Notes under the pieces: generated by a model
The model's database searches: none
Seen by the model: only the letters and a program-made list of their open reading frames with translations
Told to the model about the DNA's origin: nothing
Assembly (NCBI RefSeq): GCF_018024495.1
Contig: NZ_CP071696.1
Coordinates: forward strand, 1,178,001-1,242,000
Source: Agromyces archimandritae
GTDB lineage: Bacteria > Actinomycetota > Actinomycetes > Actinomycetales > Microbacteriaceae
Reading direction: 5' to 3'
DNA length: 64,000 nucleotides
In this document: positions 50,163-59,800 of the stretch, one piece after another
How the letters are laid out: each line of letters opens with the position of its first letter
Position numbering within the stretch: position 1 is the first letter of the stretch
Made by a program: the position numbers and the translations under genes

Positions 50163-50954
50163 ATGCAGAGCATCGAAGGAACCACGTCCGGCGGCGTTCC
50201 GTTCGTCGCGCGTGCCGCGAGCCACGACGATGCACCCGTCGTCGCCGCATGGCACCTGATGGATCCGCCGAACTCCCCCGCGGCGATGGCGGCGGCGATC
50301 CCACTCGACGGCCTCGACGCGCATGTCGTGTATTTCGGCCTGCCGCTCACGGGCGGCCGTGCCGAGCACGACGACTTCGAGGCGTTCGTCGCTGCCGGCG
50401 GCGATATGGTCACCGAGTTCTTCGGGCCGATGCACGTGCAGGCGATCGAGGAGTTCCCCGCCGCCCTCGCCGAAGTGCGGGAACGGCTCGGCACACCATC
50501 GGGCGGCAAGCTCGGGCTCCTGGGTGGATCGGCCGGCGCCGGGGTCGCCGCCGGCGTGCTGGCCGTGCACGGGGCGGATGCCGCGGTGCTCATGAACCCC
50601 ATGCTCCGCCTGCGGCCGATGATCGATGCGATGGCCGACTTCCTGCCCGAGCCGTACGCCTGGTCGCAGGCGGCGGATGCCATCGCCGACCGCATGGACT
50701 TCGTCGCCCGCTCCTTCGAAGTCGCCACCGGCGGCGCCGAACTCCTCATCATCGAGGGCGGCGCCGACGAGCCGCCGTTCCTCGATGCGGTCCGCGAACT
50801 CGAAGCCCTCGGCATCGGAACGATCCGCTATGTGGAAGGCGTCGAGCATCCACTCGCCGAATGGCCGGGCGACCAGCCCGCACCGCAGACCGACGCCGCC
50901 AAACGCTACGACGCCCTCGCCGCCGACTGGTTCCGCGCCGCCTTCGCGAACTGA
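50163..50954 (+). CDS. Alpha/beta-hydrolase fold protein
   Basis: A 263-residue hydrolase-like protein. The nucleophile elbow is LGLLGGSAGAGVAAG (G-x-S-x-G), the acid is in IIEGGADEPPF, and the His is in VEGVEHPLAEW. This gives an ordered Ser-Asp-His triad. The N-terminus (FVARAASHDDAPVVAAWHLM) resembles small esterase-like actinobacterial proteins. I choose ATG 50163 because of the leaderless promoter. Substrate unknown; no co-transcribed partner downstream. Confidence 0.85.
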   Translation: MQSIEGTTSGGVPFVARAASHDDAPVVAAWHLMDPPNSPAAMAAAIPLDGLDAHVVYFGLPLTGGRAEHDDFEAFVAAGGDMVTEFFGPMHVQAIEEFPAALAEVRERLGTPSGGKLGLLGGSAGAGVAAGVLAVHGADAAVLMNPMLRLRPMIDAMADFLPEPYAWSQAADAIADRMDFVARSFEVATGGAELLIIEGGADEPPFLDAVRELEALGIGTIRYVEGVEHPLAEWPGDQPAPQTDAAKRYDALAADWFRAAFAN

Positions 50955-50963
50955 ACGGGCGCC

Positions 50964-51032
50964 GAGTCGTCAATCTAGAAGCAATCGAGTCGTCAATTTA
51001 GAAGCGATCCAGTCGTCGATTTGGAGCTAAAC
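50964..51032 (+). repeat. Three imperfect 23-bp tandem repeats
   Basis: GAGTCGTCAATCTAGAAGCA and its next two neighbours (50964-50986, 50987-51009, 51010-51032) are imperfect copies of one 23-bp unit; a fourth, weaker one may follow to about 51055. They lie between the hydrolase and phosphatase genes. Multiple short terminal repeats of this kind occur at ends of IS21-type elements, so a remnant is possible, as are protein-binding iterons. Confidence 0.6.
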
Positions 51033-51150
51033 CGGCAGCCAATTTGGAAGATTGGGGCCCGATACCGCCGGCCGAGCGCGAGGCGCCCCGCCCGCCCGCG
51101 CATGCGCGCGGAGGGACGGGGCGCCAGGGCACCGGCTCAGCGGGTATCGC

Positions 51151-52674
51151 TCAGCGACCCGAGCCGCGCGAGTTCCACGGCTTGCCGCGGCCCTCGCCGT
51201 GCTTCACCGGCCAGTCGACGCGCGCACCGGTGTCGAGACGCAGTGCGTTGGCGATGGTGAAGAAGGTGTCGGTCTGGTCGGTGAGGCCGAGCACGTTCGA
51301 CGCCCCCGGCCCGTAGGCGGCGATCCGGAGCTGCGCGCCGGTGTGCTGCTGCGAGCCGCCGGCGGCCGCGGTGCCGTAGCTGATGCGCAACGGCGAACCC
51401 TCCGGGGTGGTGAGCGTCGTGCCGAGGCCCGGGGTGGCGCCGTCGACGATCTGGCTCGTGTGGGCGTGATCGGCGGTCACGATGACGAGGGTGTCGCCGT
51501 CCTGCTTCGCGAACGCGAGCGCCGCCTGCACGGCCTCGTCGAGGTCGGCGGTCTCGCCGATCTGACCGCACGCGTCGGCGGCGTGGTCGCGCTTGTCGAT
51601 CGACGCACCCTCGACTTGCAGGAAGAAGCCCTGCTTGGCGCGCTTCTCGTTCAGCAGCGAGATCGCCTTCTCGGTGAGGTCGGCGAGCCCGAGGCCCTCG
51701 CCGAGCGCATCCGGGTTCTCCTGGCAGACCTCACCGCTTGACGCGCCCGAGCCGCCCACCGTGGCCGTCGTCGGCAGGAACCGGGTCGGGAAGTTGCCGT
51801 CGGCGAACAGCCCGAGCACCGGCCGCTCCTGGTTCGCGCGCTTCACCGCGGCGAGGCTCGCGGCATCCCGAACCACCTGGTACCCGCGGTCCTCGGCCTG
51901 CTCGAAGAGCGTCAGCCCCTCCCACTCGCCCGCCTTCGCGGTCTGCGCGAACGTCGCCGCGCCGCCGCCGAGGGTCACGTCGGGGCGGGTGTCGAGCAGC
52001 TGCTCGGTGATGGATCCGGCCCCGCCCGCGATGAGCGCGTCGTCACCGCACGCCGCCGAATCCGGCCCGTAGCATCCACGCGAGGCGACGTGCGCGAGCT
52101 GCACAGCCGGCGTCGCATCCTGGATCTCCGCCGTCGACACGTTGCCCGTGCGCAGCCCCTTCGCCTTCGCGAGCTCGAGCAGCGACGCCTGCGCATCGCC
52201 GTGGATGTCGACGCCGATCGCGCCGTCGTAGCTCTTCGTCCCGGTCGCCCACGCGGTGCCGGTCGCCGCCGAATCGGGCACGTAGTCGGGCTTGCCGGCG
52301 AGGGCGTGCCCGTCGGGGTACAGCGAGTACGTCGTGTACTGGCCGGTGACGGGCAGGGCGTCGATGCCGGGCAGCTCGCCGCCGGCGCCGTGCAGGTAGT
52401 CGCGGGCGACGGTGATCTCGCTGTCGCCCATGCCGTCGCCGATGAGCAGGATGACGTTCTTCGCCTTCGTCTTCTTCAGCGAGTCCTGCAGCATCCGTTG
52501 CTCGTCTTTCGTGACGCTCGTGTTGCGGGCGGCGCCGCCCGTCTCGTCGGGTGCCGGCTGCCGCTTCGACGCGTTCGCCGCGCCCGCCGCGCCGATCGTC
52601 GAGGCGACGACGAGCGCCAGCGCGGCGCCCGCGATGCCGATCCGCCGCGCCGGGCGATTGTCGATGATGCGCAT
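51151..52674 (-). CDS. phoA: Secreted alkaline phosphatase (PhoA family)
   Basis: A 507-residue alkaline phosphatase. Start ATG 52674 opens a signal peptide ([20 protein letters not shown]...). The metal-binding and nucleophile motifs are present: [14 protein letters not shown] (Asp), [20 protein letters not shown] (nucleophile Ser), [16 protein letters not shown] (Glu, Asp, His), [10 protein letters not shown], and the final [10 protein letters not shown] (His). It hydrolyses phosphomonoesters outside the cell to supply phosphate. The likely long start further upstream lacks a signal peptide and is rejected. Confidence 0.95.
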   Translation of the reverse strand: MRIIDNRPARRIGIAGAALALVVASTIGAAGAANASKRQPAPDETGGAARNTSVTKDEQRMLQDSLKKTKAKNVILLIGDGMGDSEITVARDYLHGAGGELPGIDALPVTGQYTTYSLYPDGHALAGKPDYVPDSAATGTAWATGTKSYDGAIGVDIHGDAQASLLELAKAKGLRTGNVSTAEIQDATPAVQLAHVASRGCYGPDSAACGDDALIAGGAGSITEQLLDTRPDVTLGGGAATFAQTAKAGEWEGLTLFEQAEDRGYQVVRDAASLAAVKRANQERPVLGLFADGNFPTRFLPTTATVGGSGASSGEVCQENPDALGEGLGLADLTEKAISLLNEKRAKQGFFLQVEGASIDKRDHAADACGQIGETADLDEAVQAALAFAKQDGDTLVIVTADHAHTSQIVDGATPGLGTTLTTPEGSPLRISYGTAAAGGSQQHTGAQLRIAAYGPGASNVLGLTDQTDTFFTIANALRLDTGARVDWPVKHGEGRGKPWNSRGSGR

Positions 52675-52887
52675 ATCGGTTCCTCCCCGGGCGATCGCAC
52701 GGCGCGATCCACCCGGCGGCGGGTGTCGGGTCCGCCGCAGTCCGCGTCCCCGCGGCCGCTCCGAGCGAAGCGGCGGCGGGAGGCTGCGGCGTGAACCTCG
52801 CGTGTGCAGGGCGTGAACGCCCGCCGAATCACGGGTGCGGATGCCCCGGCGCACCGCCCACCGCGGCGCCCCCACCTCCTTGCCGTG

Positions 52888-52968
52888 CGCAATGCAGGAA
52901 CGCGCGCGTGTCGCGGGCTGTTCTGCCGCATGGGCGCCGCGACACGCCGTGCGCGTTCCTGCATTGCG
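52888..52968. repeat. Large interrupted inverted repeat downstream of phosphatase promoter region
   Basis: CGCAATGCAGGAACGCGC (52888-52905) pairs with GCGCGTTCCTGCATTGCG (52951-52968); inside it GTCGCGG (52910-52916) pairs with CCGCGAC (52937-52943). The arms flank a roughly 20-nt centre and can form a long cruciform. It sits in a 540-bp stretch (52675-53214) where I see no gene. Confidence 0.8.
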
Positions 52969-53032
52969 TAGGGGCAGGTTCGAGCGAGGAGCGGTTTCGG
53001 CAGGGACACGGCAGCACAAACCGGAGCGGTCA

Positions 53033-53119
53033 CAGCGCAACGCAGAGGCAGCCTCGGATCGAGGCGGTCGCAGCACAACGCAGAGGCAGCCTCGGATCGA
53101 GGCTGCCTCTGCGTTGCGC
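53033..53119. repeat. Direct plus inverted repeat cluster (REP-like)
   Basis: A 32-bp unit containing CAACGCAGAGGCAGCCTCGG occurs at 53033-53064 and again at 53071-53102 with one change. It is followed at once by the inverse GGCTGCCTCTGCGTTGCGC (53101-53119). The last two form a hairpin. It resembles a bacterial interspersed palindromic element or a shared terminator. It lies about 100 bp beyond the stop of the tricorn-type gene. Confidence 0.8.
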
Positions 53120-53214
53120 GACGGAAGCGGAACGAGCCTCCGCCGGGGGGCTCCCTACTACTCTGCCCGTACGCGGGGAGCCGTTCCGGGCTGCTTCCGC
53201 GGGGCGGCGCGCCC

Positions 53215-56200
53215 CTACTCCGCCCGCACGCGGGGAGCCGGCATGGGCGGCGGCTGCTTCGCGGGGGCGGCGTCGAGCCGGGCGAGGGCCTCGGCGATCG
53301 CGCGGTCGAGCTGCGGGTCTGCGGCGGTGAAGTAGTCGCCCGGGGTGTGCACGACCTCGATGTCGGGGTCGACGCCGTGGTTCTCGACACCCCATTCCTT
53401 GCCCTCGAACCAGTAGGAGTATCGCGGCTGGGTGACGCCGGTGCCGTCGACGAGACGGTACCGGCCGTCGATCCCGACGACGCCGCCCCATGTCCGCACG
53501 CCGACCACGGGCCCGAGGCCGAGAGCCTGCGCGGCGGCGTTGACGATGTCGCCGTCGGAGCCGGAGTACTCGTTGGCGACGAGCACGAGCGGGCCGCGGC
53601 GCGCGACTTCGGGATAGGTGAAGGCCGTCTCGTAGTGGCGTGCGCGGTTCCAGCCGATGACCTCGGCGGCGAGCGCACTGATGACGAGCTGACTCGTGTG
53701 GCCGCCGCGGTTGTAACGGACGTCGGCGATGAGCCCCTCGGCGCGCGAGGCGGTGCGGAGGTCGCGGTGCAGCTGCGCCCATCCCTTCGACTGCATGTCG
53801 GGCACGTGCACGTACCCGAGGCGACCGCCGGAATGCTCGCGCACGTACTCGCGGCGCGACCGCACCCAGTCCTGGTAGCGCAGCACCTCCTCGTCGTCGA
53901 GCGGCACCACGACGACCCGGCGGTCGGTGCCCGCGGCGAGCGACGAACCCGGCGACCCGGAACGCAGCGTCAGCTCCACGGGCTTGCCCGCCGCACCGGT
54001 GAGCGCGGCTGCCGGCCCGAAGGCCGGGTCGACCGGCACCCCGTCGACGGCGACGATCAGGTCGCCGGGGGCGGCATCCACACCCGCAGCCCGAAGCGGC
54101 GAGCGGGCTTCGGGGTCGGTCGTGAGGCCGGGCAGGATGCGGTCGATCCGCCAGCCGCCGTCGGCCGGCGACAGGTCGGCGCCGAGCAGACCGATGCGAC
54201 GCGACGCGTCGCCGAGGGGCAGCTTCGGCTGGATGTAGGCGTGCGAGGTGTTGAGTTCGGCGACCGTCTCCCACAGCAGATCGACGAGGTCGTCGTGGGT
54301 GGCGACGGCATCCACCACGGGCCGCCAGCGGCCGGCGACCGCCTCCCAATCGACGCCGTTCATGTCGGCACGCCAGTAGTGGTCGCGCATGAGGCGAGCG
54401 TTCTCGTCGAACATCTGCCGCCGCTCGGCGGCCGGATCGACCTCGAGGCGGATGCGCGAGAGGTCGACCTTGACGGCCTCGCCCGAGTCCTCGGCGGGCT
54501 TGCGGCCGGCCGGCTGCACGGTCACGTCCTGCTTGGTGCGCACCACGACGCGGGTGCCGTCGCCCGAGACAGCGTACTCGTCGACGCGGTCCGCGACCCG
54601 GATGACGCGACGTTCGGCGAACGACCAGAACTCGAGCGTGTCGGGCGCCGGATCGGCGCCGAACTGCGGGCGCCGCGAACCGATCACACCGGCATCGCCG
54701 GCCTCGCGGACCCACAGCACGCCGCCGTCCGCGGCACGCAGTTCGCGGTAGGCGTCGGACGGCACCGGGAACGGCAGGATGCGGTCTTCGGCGCCCTCGA
54801 CGTCGAGTTCCGGCGAGGCGGGCGGCGCATCGGCATCCGCACCCGAAGCCGCACCCGACGCCCCCGCGGCACCGGCCCCGCCCGGCGCACCGGGTGCAGC
54901 GCTCAGCCGCCACCCCTCCACGCTCGGCCCGAACGGCGCCGGCTCGGCCGCCGAGATCGGCAGCAGCCACGGCCTGGTCGACCCCGTGAATGCGAGGTCG
55001 AACGACTGCTCGTCGTAGATCGGGTCGAAGGTGCGGTTCGAGAGGAACACGATGTGCTTGCCGTCGCGCGTGAACGCCGGACTGTGATCGTGCACGATGC
55101 CCGAGGTGAGCGCGATCGGAGCGGGCTCCGCCGCCGCGAGGTCGGCGATCATGAGCCGCTGCGGATCCATCTCGGCCTGCGGGGCCGGCTGCGTCCAGAG
55201 CAGGTAGCGCCCGTCGGGCGAGAAGCTCGGATGCATGGCCTCGCCGTCGCCCGAAACGCCGATCTCGGTGATCGCACCGTCGGCGACCGCCACGAGCAGG
55301 ATGCGGCCGTCATGGGTGATGACGGCGACCCGCCCGCCGGCCGGATCGGCGGCCAGATGCAGCACCCGCCCGAGCCGGCCCTCGGCGAGCAGCCGCGGCG
55401 CGGCGTCGCCCGTGAGGGGGCGCACCTCGAGCGCGACGTCGCCGGTGAGGGGGCGCACCTCGAGCGCGTCCTCCCCCGCCGCATCCGTGACCCACACGGC
55501 GAGGCCGGTGCGGCCGAGCAGTTGCGGTTCGCGCACCCGCACGGCCGAGTCGGCGACGAGGGCACGCGCCGGCCCGTCGCGGTGCGTCACCCAGTACACG
55601 GCTCCGCGCACGCCCATCAGGCTGCCGTCTGCGCCGTGATCGGGCGCGATCGCGTTCAGCTGTTCGGCGGCCTTCACGAGGAACGACCGCGGCCGCACGC
55701 CCGGCAGCGCGAGCTCGATCGGGCGCGGTTCACCGTCCAGCCGGTCCAGCATCCACACCCGGCCGCGACTGTGCCAGACGATGCGGCGCCCGTCGGTGGA
55801 TGCGTCGCGCACGTACCCGAGATCGGGCCCCTGACGGGTGAGCTGCCGCGGCTCGCCGGCGCCGGGCTCGCCCTCCCACACCCAGAGGTTCGCCTGCTCG
55901 TCGGCGCGATCCGGGAAGACCGCCGCGCGGTCCGAGACGAAGACGAGACGCCCGTCGACCCACATCGGGTCCACGACGGATGCCGCGTCCTCCGGCAGCA
56001 GCCGGCTCCACGACCCTTCGCCCGACGCATCCAGCCACAGGCGGGGCGCCGTGCCGCCGCGATACCGCTTCCACCACGCCGGCGGCCGGCTGCCGGGGGT
56101 GACGAGGGCGACCGCGCCGTCGTCGCGGCGCGCGAGACCCCATGCGGGGCCGTACGGCATCCGCTCGACCCGGCCGTCGAGACCGACCGCATGCACGACC

Positions 56201-56589
56201 GTGTCGCGCAGCAGCTGCCCCGCGTTCGTGCCTGCGAGCACCCGACCGTCGGCCGTCCAGCCGAGCAGCACGGTCGCCGAGGCACCCCACCAGCTGAGCC
56301 GACGGGACTCGCCGCCCGCGGCGTCGACGACGAAGACCTCCGGATGGCCGTCGCGATGCGAGATGTAGGCGATCCAGCGCCCGTCGGGCGAGAACCGCGG
56401 GGTGCGCGCCGGCGCCCGGTCGTTCGTGAGGCGGGTCGCGGTGCCTCCGGCGACCGGCGCGATCCACACGTCGTCGTCGGCGATGAAGGCGAGGCGGTCT
56501 TCGTGGAGGTGGGGGAAGCGAACGTACGTCGTCGTCGGGGTCACGGGCACCACGATAGGGGGTGCCGCCGACACGGGGAAGAGGGGCAT
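53215..56589 (-). CDS. Tricorn-type protease (TolB/WD-like propeller, PDZ, S41 peptidase)
   Basis: A 1124-residue protein. The N-terminal half has repeated beta-propeller blades (DRLAFIADDDVWIAPVAGG; ARTPRFSPDGRWIAYIS; MHPSFSPDGRYLLWT; HDHSPAFTRDGKHIVFLS). Then come an Ala/Gly-rich spacer, an S41 core N-domain (YWRADMNGVDWEAV), a PDZ domain (APGDLIVAVDGVPVDPA) and the C-terminal peptidase, with ANEYSGSDGDIVNAAAQALG carrying the nucleophile Ser1011. It trims peptides in the cytosol. Start ATG 56589 has GGGAGG nearby; a GTG at 56544 is an alternative nearer the usual family start. An 11-residue ALEVRPLTGDx unit is tandemly duplicated. Confidence 0.92.
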   Translation of the reverse strand: MPLFPVSAAPPIVVPVTPTTTYVRFPHLHEDRLAFIADDDVWIAPVAGGTATRLTNDRAPARTPRFSPDGRWIAYISHRDGHPEVFVVDAAGGESRRLSWWGASATVLLGWTADGRVLAGTNAGQLLRDTVVHAVGLDGRVERMPYGPAWGLARRDDGAVALVTPGSRPPAWWKRYRGGTAPRLWLDASGEGSWSRLLPEDAASVVDPMWVDGRLVFVSDRAAVFPDRADEQANLWVWEGEPGAGEPRQLTRQGPDLGYVRDASTDGRRIVWHSRGRVWMLDRLDGEPRPIELALPGVRPRSFLVKAAEQLNAIAPDHGADGSLMGVRGAVYWVTHRDGPARALVADSAVRVREPQLLGRTGLAVWVTDAAGEDALEVRPLTGDVALEVRPLTGDAAPRLLAEGRLGRVLHLAADPAGGRVAVITHDGRILLVAVADGAITEIGVSGDGEAMHPSFSPDGRYLLWTQPAPQAEMDPQRLMIADLAAAEPAPIALTSGIVHDHSPAFTRDGKHIVFLSNRTFDPIYDEQSFDLAFTGSTRPWLLPISAAEPAPFGPSVEGWRLSAAPGAPGGAGAAGASGAASGADADAPPASPELDVEGAEDRILPFPVPSDAYRELRAADGGVLWVREAGDAGVIGSRRPQFGADPAPDTLEFWSFAERRVIRVADRVDEYAVSGDGTRVVVRTKQDVTVQPAGRKPAEDSGEAVKVDLSRIRLEVDPAAERRQMFDENARLMRDHYWRADMNGVDWEAVAGRWRPVVDAVATHDDLVDLLWETVAELNTSHAYIQPKLPLGDASRRIGLLGADLSPADGGWRIDRILPGLTTDPEARSPLRAAGVDAAPGDLIVAVDGVPVDPAFGPAAALTGAAGKPVELTLRSGSPGSSLAAGTDRRVVVVPLDDEEVLRYQDWVRSRREYVREHSGGRLGYVHVPDMQSKGWAQLHRDLRTASRAEGLIADVRYNRGGHTSQLVISALAAEVIGWNRARHYETAFTYPEVARRGPLVLVANEYSGSDGDIVNAAAQALGLGPVVGVRTWGGVVGIDGRYRLVDGTGVTQPRYSYWFEGKEWGVENHGVDPDIEVVHTPGDYFTAADPQLDRAIAEALARLDAAPAKQPPPMPAPRVRAE

Positions 56590-56800
56590 GCGCCGCGCCT
56601 CCCGAATGAGCGCGGGCGGCATCCACACCCCTGAGCGGATGCCTCCCGCGCCCCGACCGGAGGGGCCTTCGAGACGGAACGAACCGCCTCGACCGGGCTC
56701 CAGAGGAGCGCCGGGGTCACGCATCGAGACACCGGTGCCGCGGGTCTCGATACGTGTCCGCGACGCTCCTCGCCCGGGCCGTGGCCCGGGCGAGTCGCGG

Positions 56801-57796
56801 TCAGTCTGCGAGGAGGCGGAGCGTGTCGACGACCCGGTTCGAGAAGCCCGACTCGTTGTCGTACCAGGCGACGACCTTGACGTGGCGGCCGTCGACGCGT
56901 GTGAGGGGCGCGTCGAAGATCGAGGAGTGCGGGTTGCCGGTGATGTCGCTCGACACGATCGGGTCCTCGGTGTACTCGAGGATGCCGGCGAGGGGGCCCG
57001 CGGCGGCCGTGCGGTAGGCCTCGAGCACCTGCTCGCGGGTGACGTCGCGCGCGACGGTCGTGTTCAGTTCCACGATCGAGCCGACGGGAACGGGCACGCG
57101 GATCGAGTCGCCCGAGAGCTTGCCGTCCAGGCCCGGCAGCACGAGGCCGATCGCCTTCGCGGCGCCGGTCGTGGTCGGGACGATGTTGACGGCGGCGGCG
57201 CGCGCACGGCGCAGGTCGCGGTGCGGGCCGTCCTGCAGGTTCTGCTCCTGCGTGTAGGCGTGCACGGTCGTCATGAAGCCGTGCTCGATTCCGGCGAGCT
57301 CGTCGAGCACGTGCGCGAGGGGGGCGAGGGCGTTCGTCGTGCACGAGGCGTTCGAGACGATCGTGTGCACGGCCGGGTCGTAGGCGTCGGTGTTGACCCC
57401 GTAGGCGAGGGTGACGTCGGCTCCGGATGCCGGGGCGCTCACGAGCACCTTCTTCGCACCCGCATCCAGGTGCGCCCGCGCGGCGTCGGCGGAGGTGAAG
57501 CGGCCCGTGGATTCGAGCACGATCTCGACGCCGAGTTCGCCCCACGGCAGCTTCGCGGGCTCGCGCTCGGCGAGCACCCGGATGCGGCGGCCGTCGACGA
57601 CGAGGGTGTCGCCCTCGACCGAGACGGGGCGGCCGAGACGGCCGGCGGTGGAGTCGTACTTCAGGAGGTCTGCGAGCGTCGCGGGCTCGGTGAGGTCGTT
57701 GACGGCGACGACCTCGAGGTCGGTGCCCTGCTCGAGGAGGGCGCGCAGCACGTTGCGACCGATGCGGCCGAATCCGTTGATGCCGATGCGGGTCAT
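56801..57796 (-). CDS. gap: Glyceraldehyde-3-phosphate dehydrogenase, type I
   Basis: A 331-residue GAPDH: INGFGRIGRNVLRALL (NAD binding), VSNASCTTNALAPLAHVLDE with catalytic Cys152, MTTVHAYTQEQ (the His region), NIVPTTTGAAKAIGLVLPGL and the C-terminal WYDNESGFSNRVVDTLR. Length and the TTTGAAKA motif fit the glycolytic, NAD-dependent form. It stands alone; its usual pgk/tpi neighbours are not here, so it is probably an additional or relocated copy. The 284 bp upstream (57797-58080) hold no gene. Confidence 0.96.
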   Translation of the reverse strand: MTRIGINGFGRIGRNVLRALLEQGTDLEVVAVNDLTEPATLADLLKYDSTAGRLGRPVSVEGDTLVVDGRRIRVLAEREPAKLPWGELGVEIVLESTGRFTSADAARAHLDAGAKKVLVSAPASGADVTLAYGVNTDAYDPAVHTIVSNASCTTNALAPLAHVLDELAGIEHGFMTTVHAYTQEQNLQDGPHRDLRRARAAAVNIVPTTTGAAKAIGLVLPGLDGKLSGDSIRVPVPVGSIVELNTTVARDVTREQVLEAYRTAAAGPLAGILEYTEDPIVSSDITGNPHSSIFDAPLTRVDGRHVKVVAWYDNESGFSNRVVDTLRLLAD

Positions 57797-58080
57797 TGGG
57801 GTGGGGGTCCTTTCGTTGCTCCTCTTACTCTCGGGTGCCGCGTCGCGTTGCGGGAGTGGCTGAAGCGTCAGGGTTCGAAAGGATCCCGCCGGTGTTCGGG
57901 GAGTGGATGCCGCGACGCACGGCTCGTCGATGGCCCCCGAACGCGTGGTGCGTGGCCCCAGTCATGGGGGTTTTCCCAGATCGGGGGTGTTTTTTAGCGG
58001 GCGCGGATCGTAAGCTCGCTGCGCGGCGGCATCCGCCCCCTGCCGTTCGCATCCCTGCAATCAAACCCGTTAGGAACCAC

Positions 58081-59520
58081 ATGAAGCGCCCGATCTCCGC
58101 GCTGCTGACCGCCGCGCTCGTCGGCGGACTCGCGCTCGTCGGCACGGCCGCCCCGGCCGTCGCCGACGAATCCGCCTCGCAGTCGATCACCGCATCCGAC
58201 TGCCTCACCCTCGACGTCGCCCTCGCCGGCTACGCCACCGACCCCGGCGCCGACGCCGTCATCGAGCGGGAGCTCGACGAGCCTGCCATCGCGGAGGTGA
58301 GCCACACGGATTACCAGTACGAGCTCATGTACCTCGGCTTCATCCCCAGCGGCGACTACCGCTGGACGCACAAGTGGGTGGGCAACAGCGACTTCTACGA
58401 CTGGGCCACGTACCGCTACACCGGCAACACCAAGACCCACGTCGTCGTGGAGGGGAAGGACGCCGTCTACCGCGACAACGTCGTGACGCCGGAGCGCCCC
58501 GCGAACGATGCCCCGAACACCGTCACCGTCGCGATCGACGGTGAGGTCGTCGCCGACGCCGTGGCCTTCGGCACCGAATTCTCCGCGTCGTACGCGCTCC
58601 CCGACAAGTCCGCCGAGAACACCTACACGGTGACGGTGACCTCCTTCGACGGTTTCGGCGCCGGCGAGTTCACGGGCACCGTGCCGGCGTGCGGCGTCGG
58701 CGACTTCCATGCCGAGGCGACGCTCGACGTCTCGGTCTGCGGTGTTGCCTCGGTCGCGCTCTCGAACGAGGAGCTCGCCGCCGAGCTCGTCAACGGCACC
58801 TACTCGGCCGTCGTGTACGCGGACGGCGAGTTCGTCGACGCACTCGCCGTCTTCGAAGGCGACGCCGTCGCGAAGGACTACGAGCTCGACGGCGGCACCG
58901 CCGTCGAGGTGCGCACCGGCCCGGCACACGGCGACGTGCTGCTGGCCGAGGGCACGGTCGTGCCCTGCCCGGTCCCGACGCTCGCCGTGACCGGCGACCT
59001 CGTGCCCGGCGGTGCGGTCACGATCTCCGGCACCGGCTTCGCCCCCGAGACCGAGTTCGACCTCGAGCTGCGCTCGGTGCCGGCCGCACTCGGTTCGGTC
59101 ACGAGCGACGCCGACGGCGCCTTCTCGGTCGAGGCGACCCTGCCGACCGATGTCGAGCTCGGCGAGCACACGATCGCCGCCCTCTCCGGCGGGGAGACGG
59201 TCGCCGAGAAGCTGCTGGCGATCGCTGCGGCGGTCGACCCGGCCGGCCCGGGCGAGGGCACCGACGGTGAAGGCATCGAGGGCACCGCCGGCGAAGGCAC
59301 CGAAGGCACCGAGACCGATGGCGTCCTCGCCCCGGCCGGTACCGACGGTTCCGACGCCGACGAGTCCGACGAGGCCGCCGACGTCGCCAAGACGGCCGAC
59401 GCGAAGCGACTCGCCAGCACCGGCGTCGAGCCCACCGGCCTGCTCCTGGCCGCGCTCGCGCTCTTCCTGCTGGCCGGCGCCGCGATCGGCGGTGTGCGCC
59501 TGGTCCGCGCACGCGGCTGA
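58081..59520 (+). CDS. Cell-wall-anchored surface protein with LAxTG-type sorting signal
   Basis: A 479-residue secreted protein. ATG 58081 is preceded by AGGAAC and opens a signal peptide (KRPISALLTAALVGGLALVG; cleavage near AVADES). The ectodomain has a Tyr/Trp-rich part (YRWTHKWVGNSDFYDWATYR), immunoglobulin-like beta segments and paired cysteines. The Gly/Glu/Thr stalk (GEGTDGEGIEGTAGEG) is followed by RLASTGVEPTG, a hydrophobic helix and a basic RLVRARG end. LAxTG is the motif of class E sortases in actinobacteria. Its ligand is unknown. Confidence 0.9.
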   Translation: MKRPISALLTAALVGGLALVGTAAPAVADESASQSITASDCLTLDVALAGYATDPGADAVIERELDEPAIAEVSHTDYQYELMYLGFIPSGDYRWTHKWVGNSDFYDWATYRYTGNTKTHVVVEGKDAVYRDNVVTPERPANDAPNTVTVAIDGEVVADAVAFGTEFSASYALPDKSAENTYTVTVTSFDGFGAGEFTGTVPACGVGDFHAEATLDVSVCGVASVALSNEELAAELVNGTYSAVVYADGEFVDALAVFEGDAVAKDYELDGGTAVEVRTGPAHGDVLLAEGTVVPCPVPTLAVTGDLVPGGAVTISGTGFAPETEFDLELRSVPAALGSVTSDADGAFSVEATLPTDVELGEHTIAALSGGETVAEKLLAIAAAVDPAGPGEGTDGEGIEGTAGEGTEGTETDGVLAPAGTDGSDADESDEAADVAKTADAKRLASTGVEPTGLLLAALALFLLAGAAIGGVRLVRARG

Positions 59521-59531
59521 CGCAACCCACC

Positions 59532-59566
59532 CGAACGGCCCCGCGGCACCCCCGCGGGGCCGTTCG
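59532..59566 (+). terminator. Perfect 15-bp hairpin after the surface-protein gene
   Basis: Arms CGAACGGCCCCGCGG (59532-59546) and CCGCGGGGCCGTTCG (59552-59566) with a 5-nt loop, 12 nt past the stop. It lacks a U-tract, as is common in high-GC actinobacteria, but is a convincing terminator. Confidence 0.8.
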
Positions 59567-59800
59567 CCGTACACGGCGCGCCACGGCATCCGCACCCGCC
59601 ATGGCCCGACACCCCTCGCACCGCGATCTCGCCGGCGCCCGCACCCGGTTAGGAGTGCGGCGAACATCGGCACTCCGGCCAGTCCGAGCCGTCGCTCACT
59701 CCTGCGCAGCGGCGGCGCACCGCGGCTTCCGGGGTCGTTCCCCCGCCGGAATCGCCGTCTCCGGTTCGCACAGCCGGGTGGGGCCGGGCGGGCGCCGCGC

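Noticed and set aside
49530..50849. 439-codon minus-strand frame opposite the cassette 4 and hydrolase genes
   Set aside because: Repetitive Gly/Asp/Val-rich shadow without ribosome site or motif. Both plus-strand genes are well supported.
53347..56634. 1095-codon plus-strand frame opposite the tricorn-type gene
   Set aside because: Antisense shadow with Arg/His/Asp-rich composition. The minus-strand protein has clear propeller, PDZ and S41 motifs.
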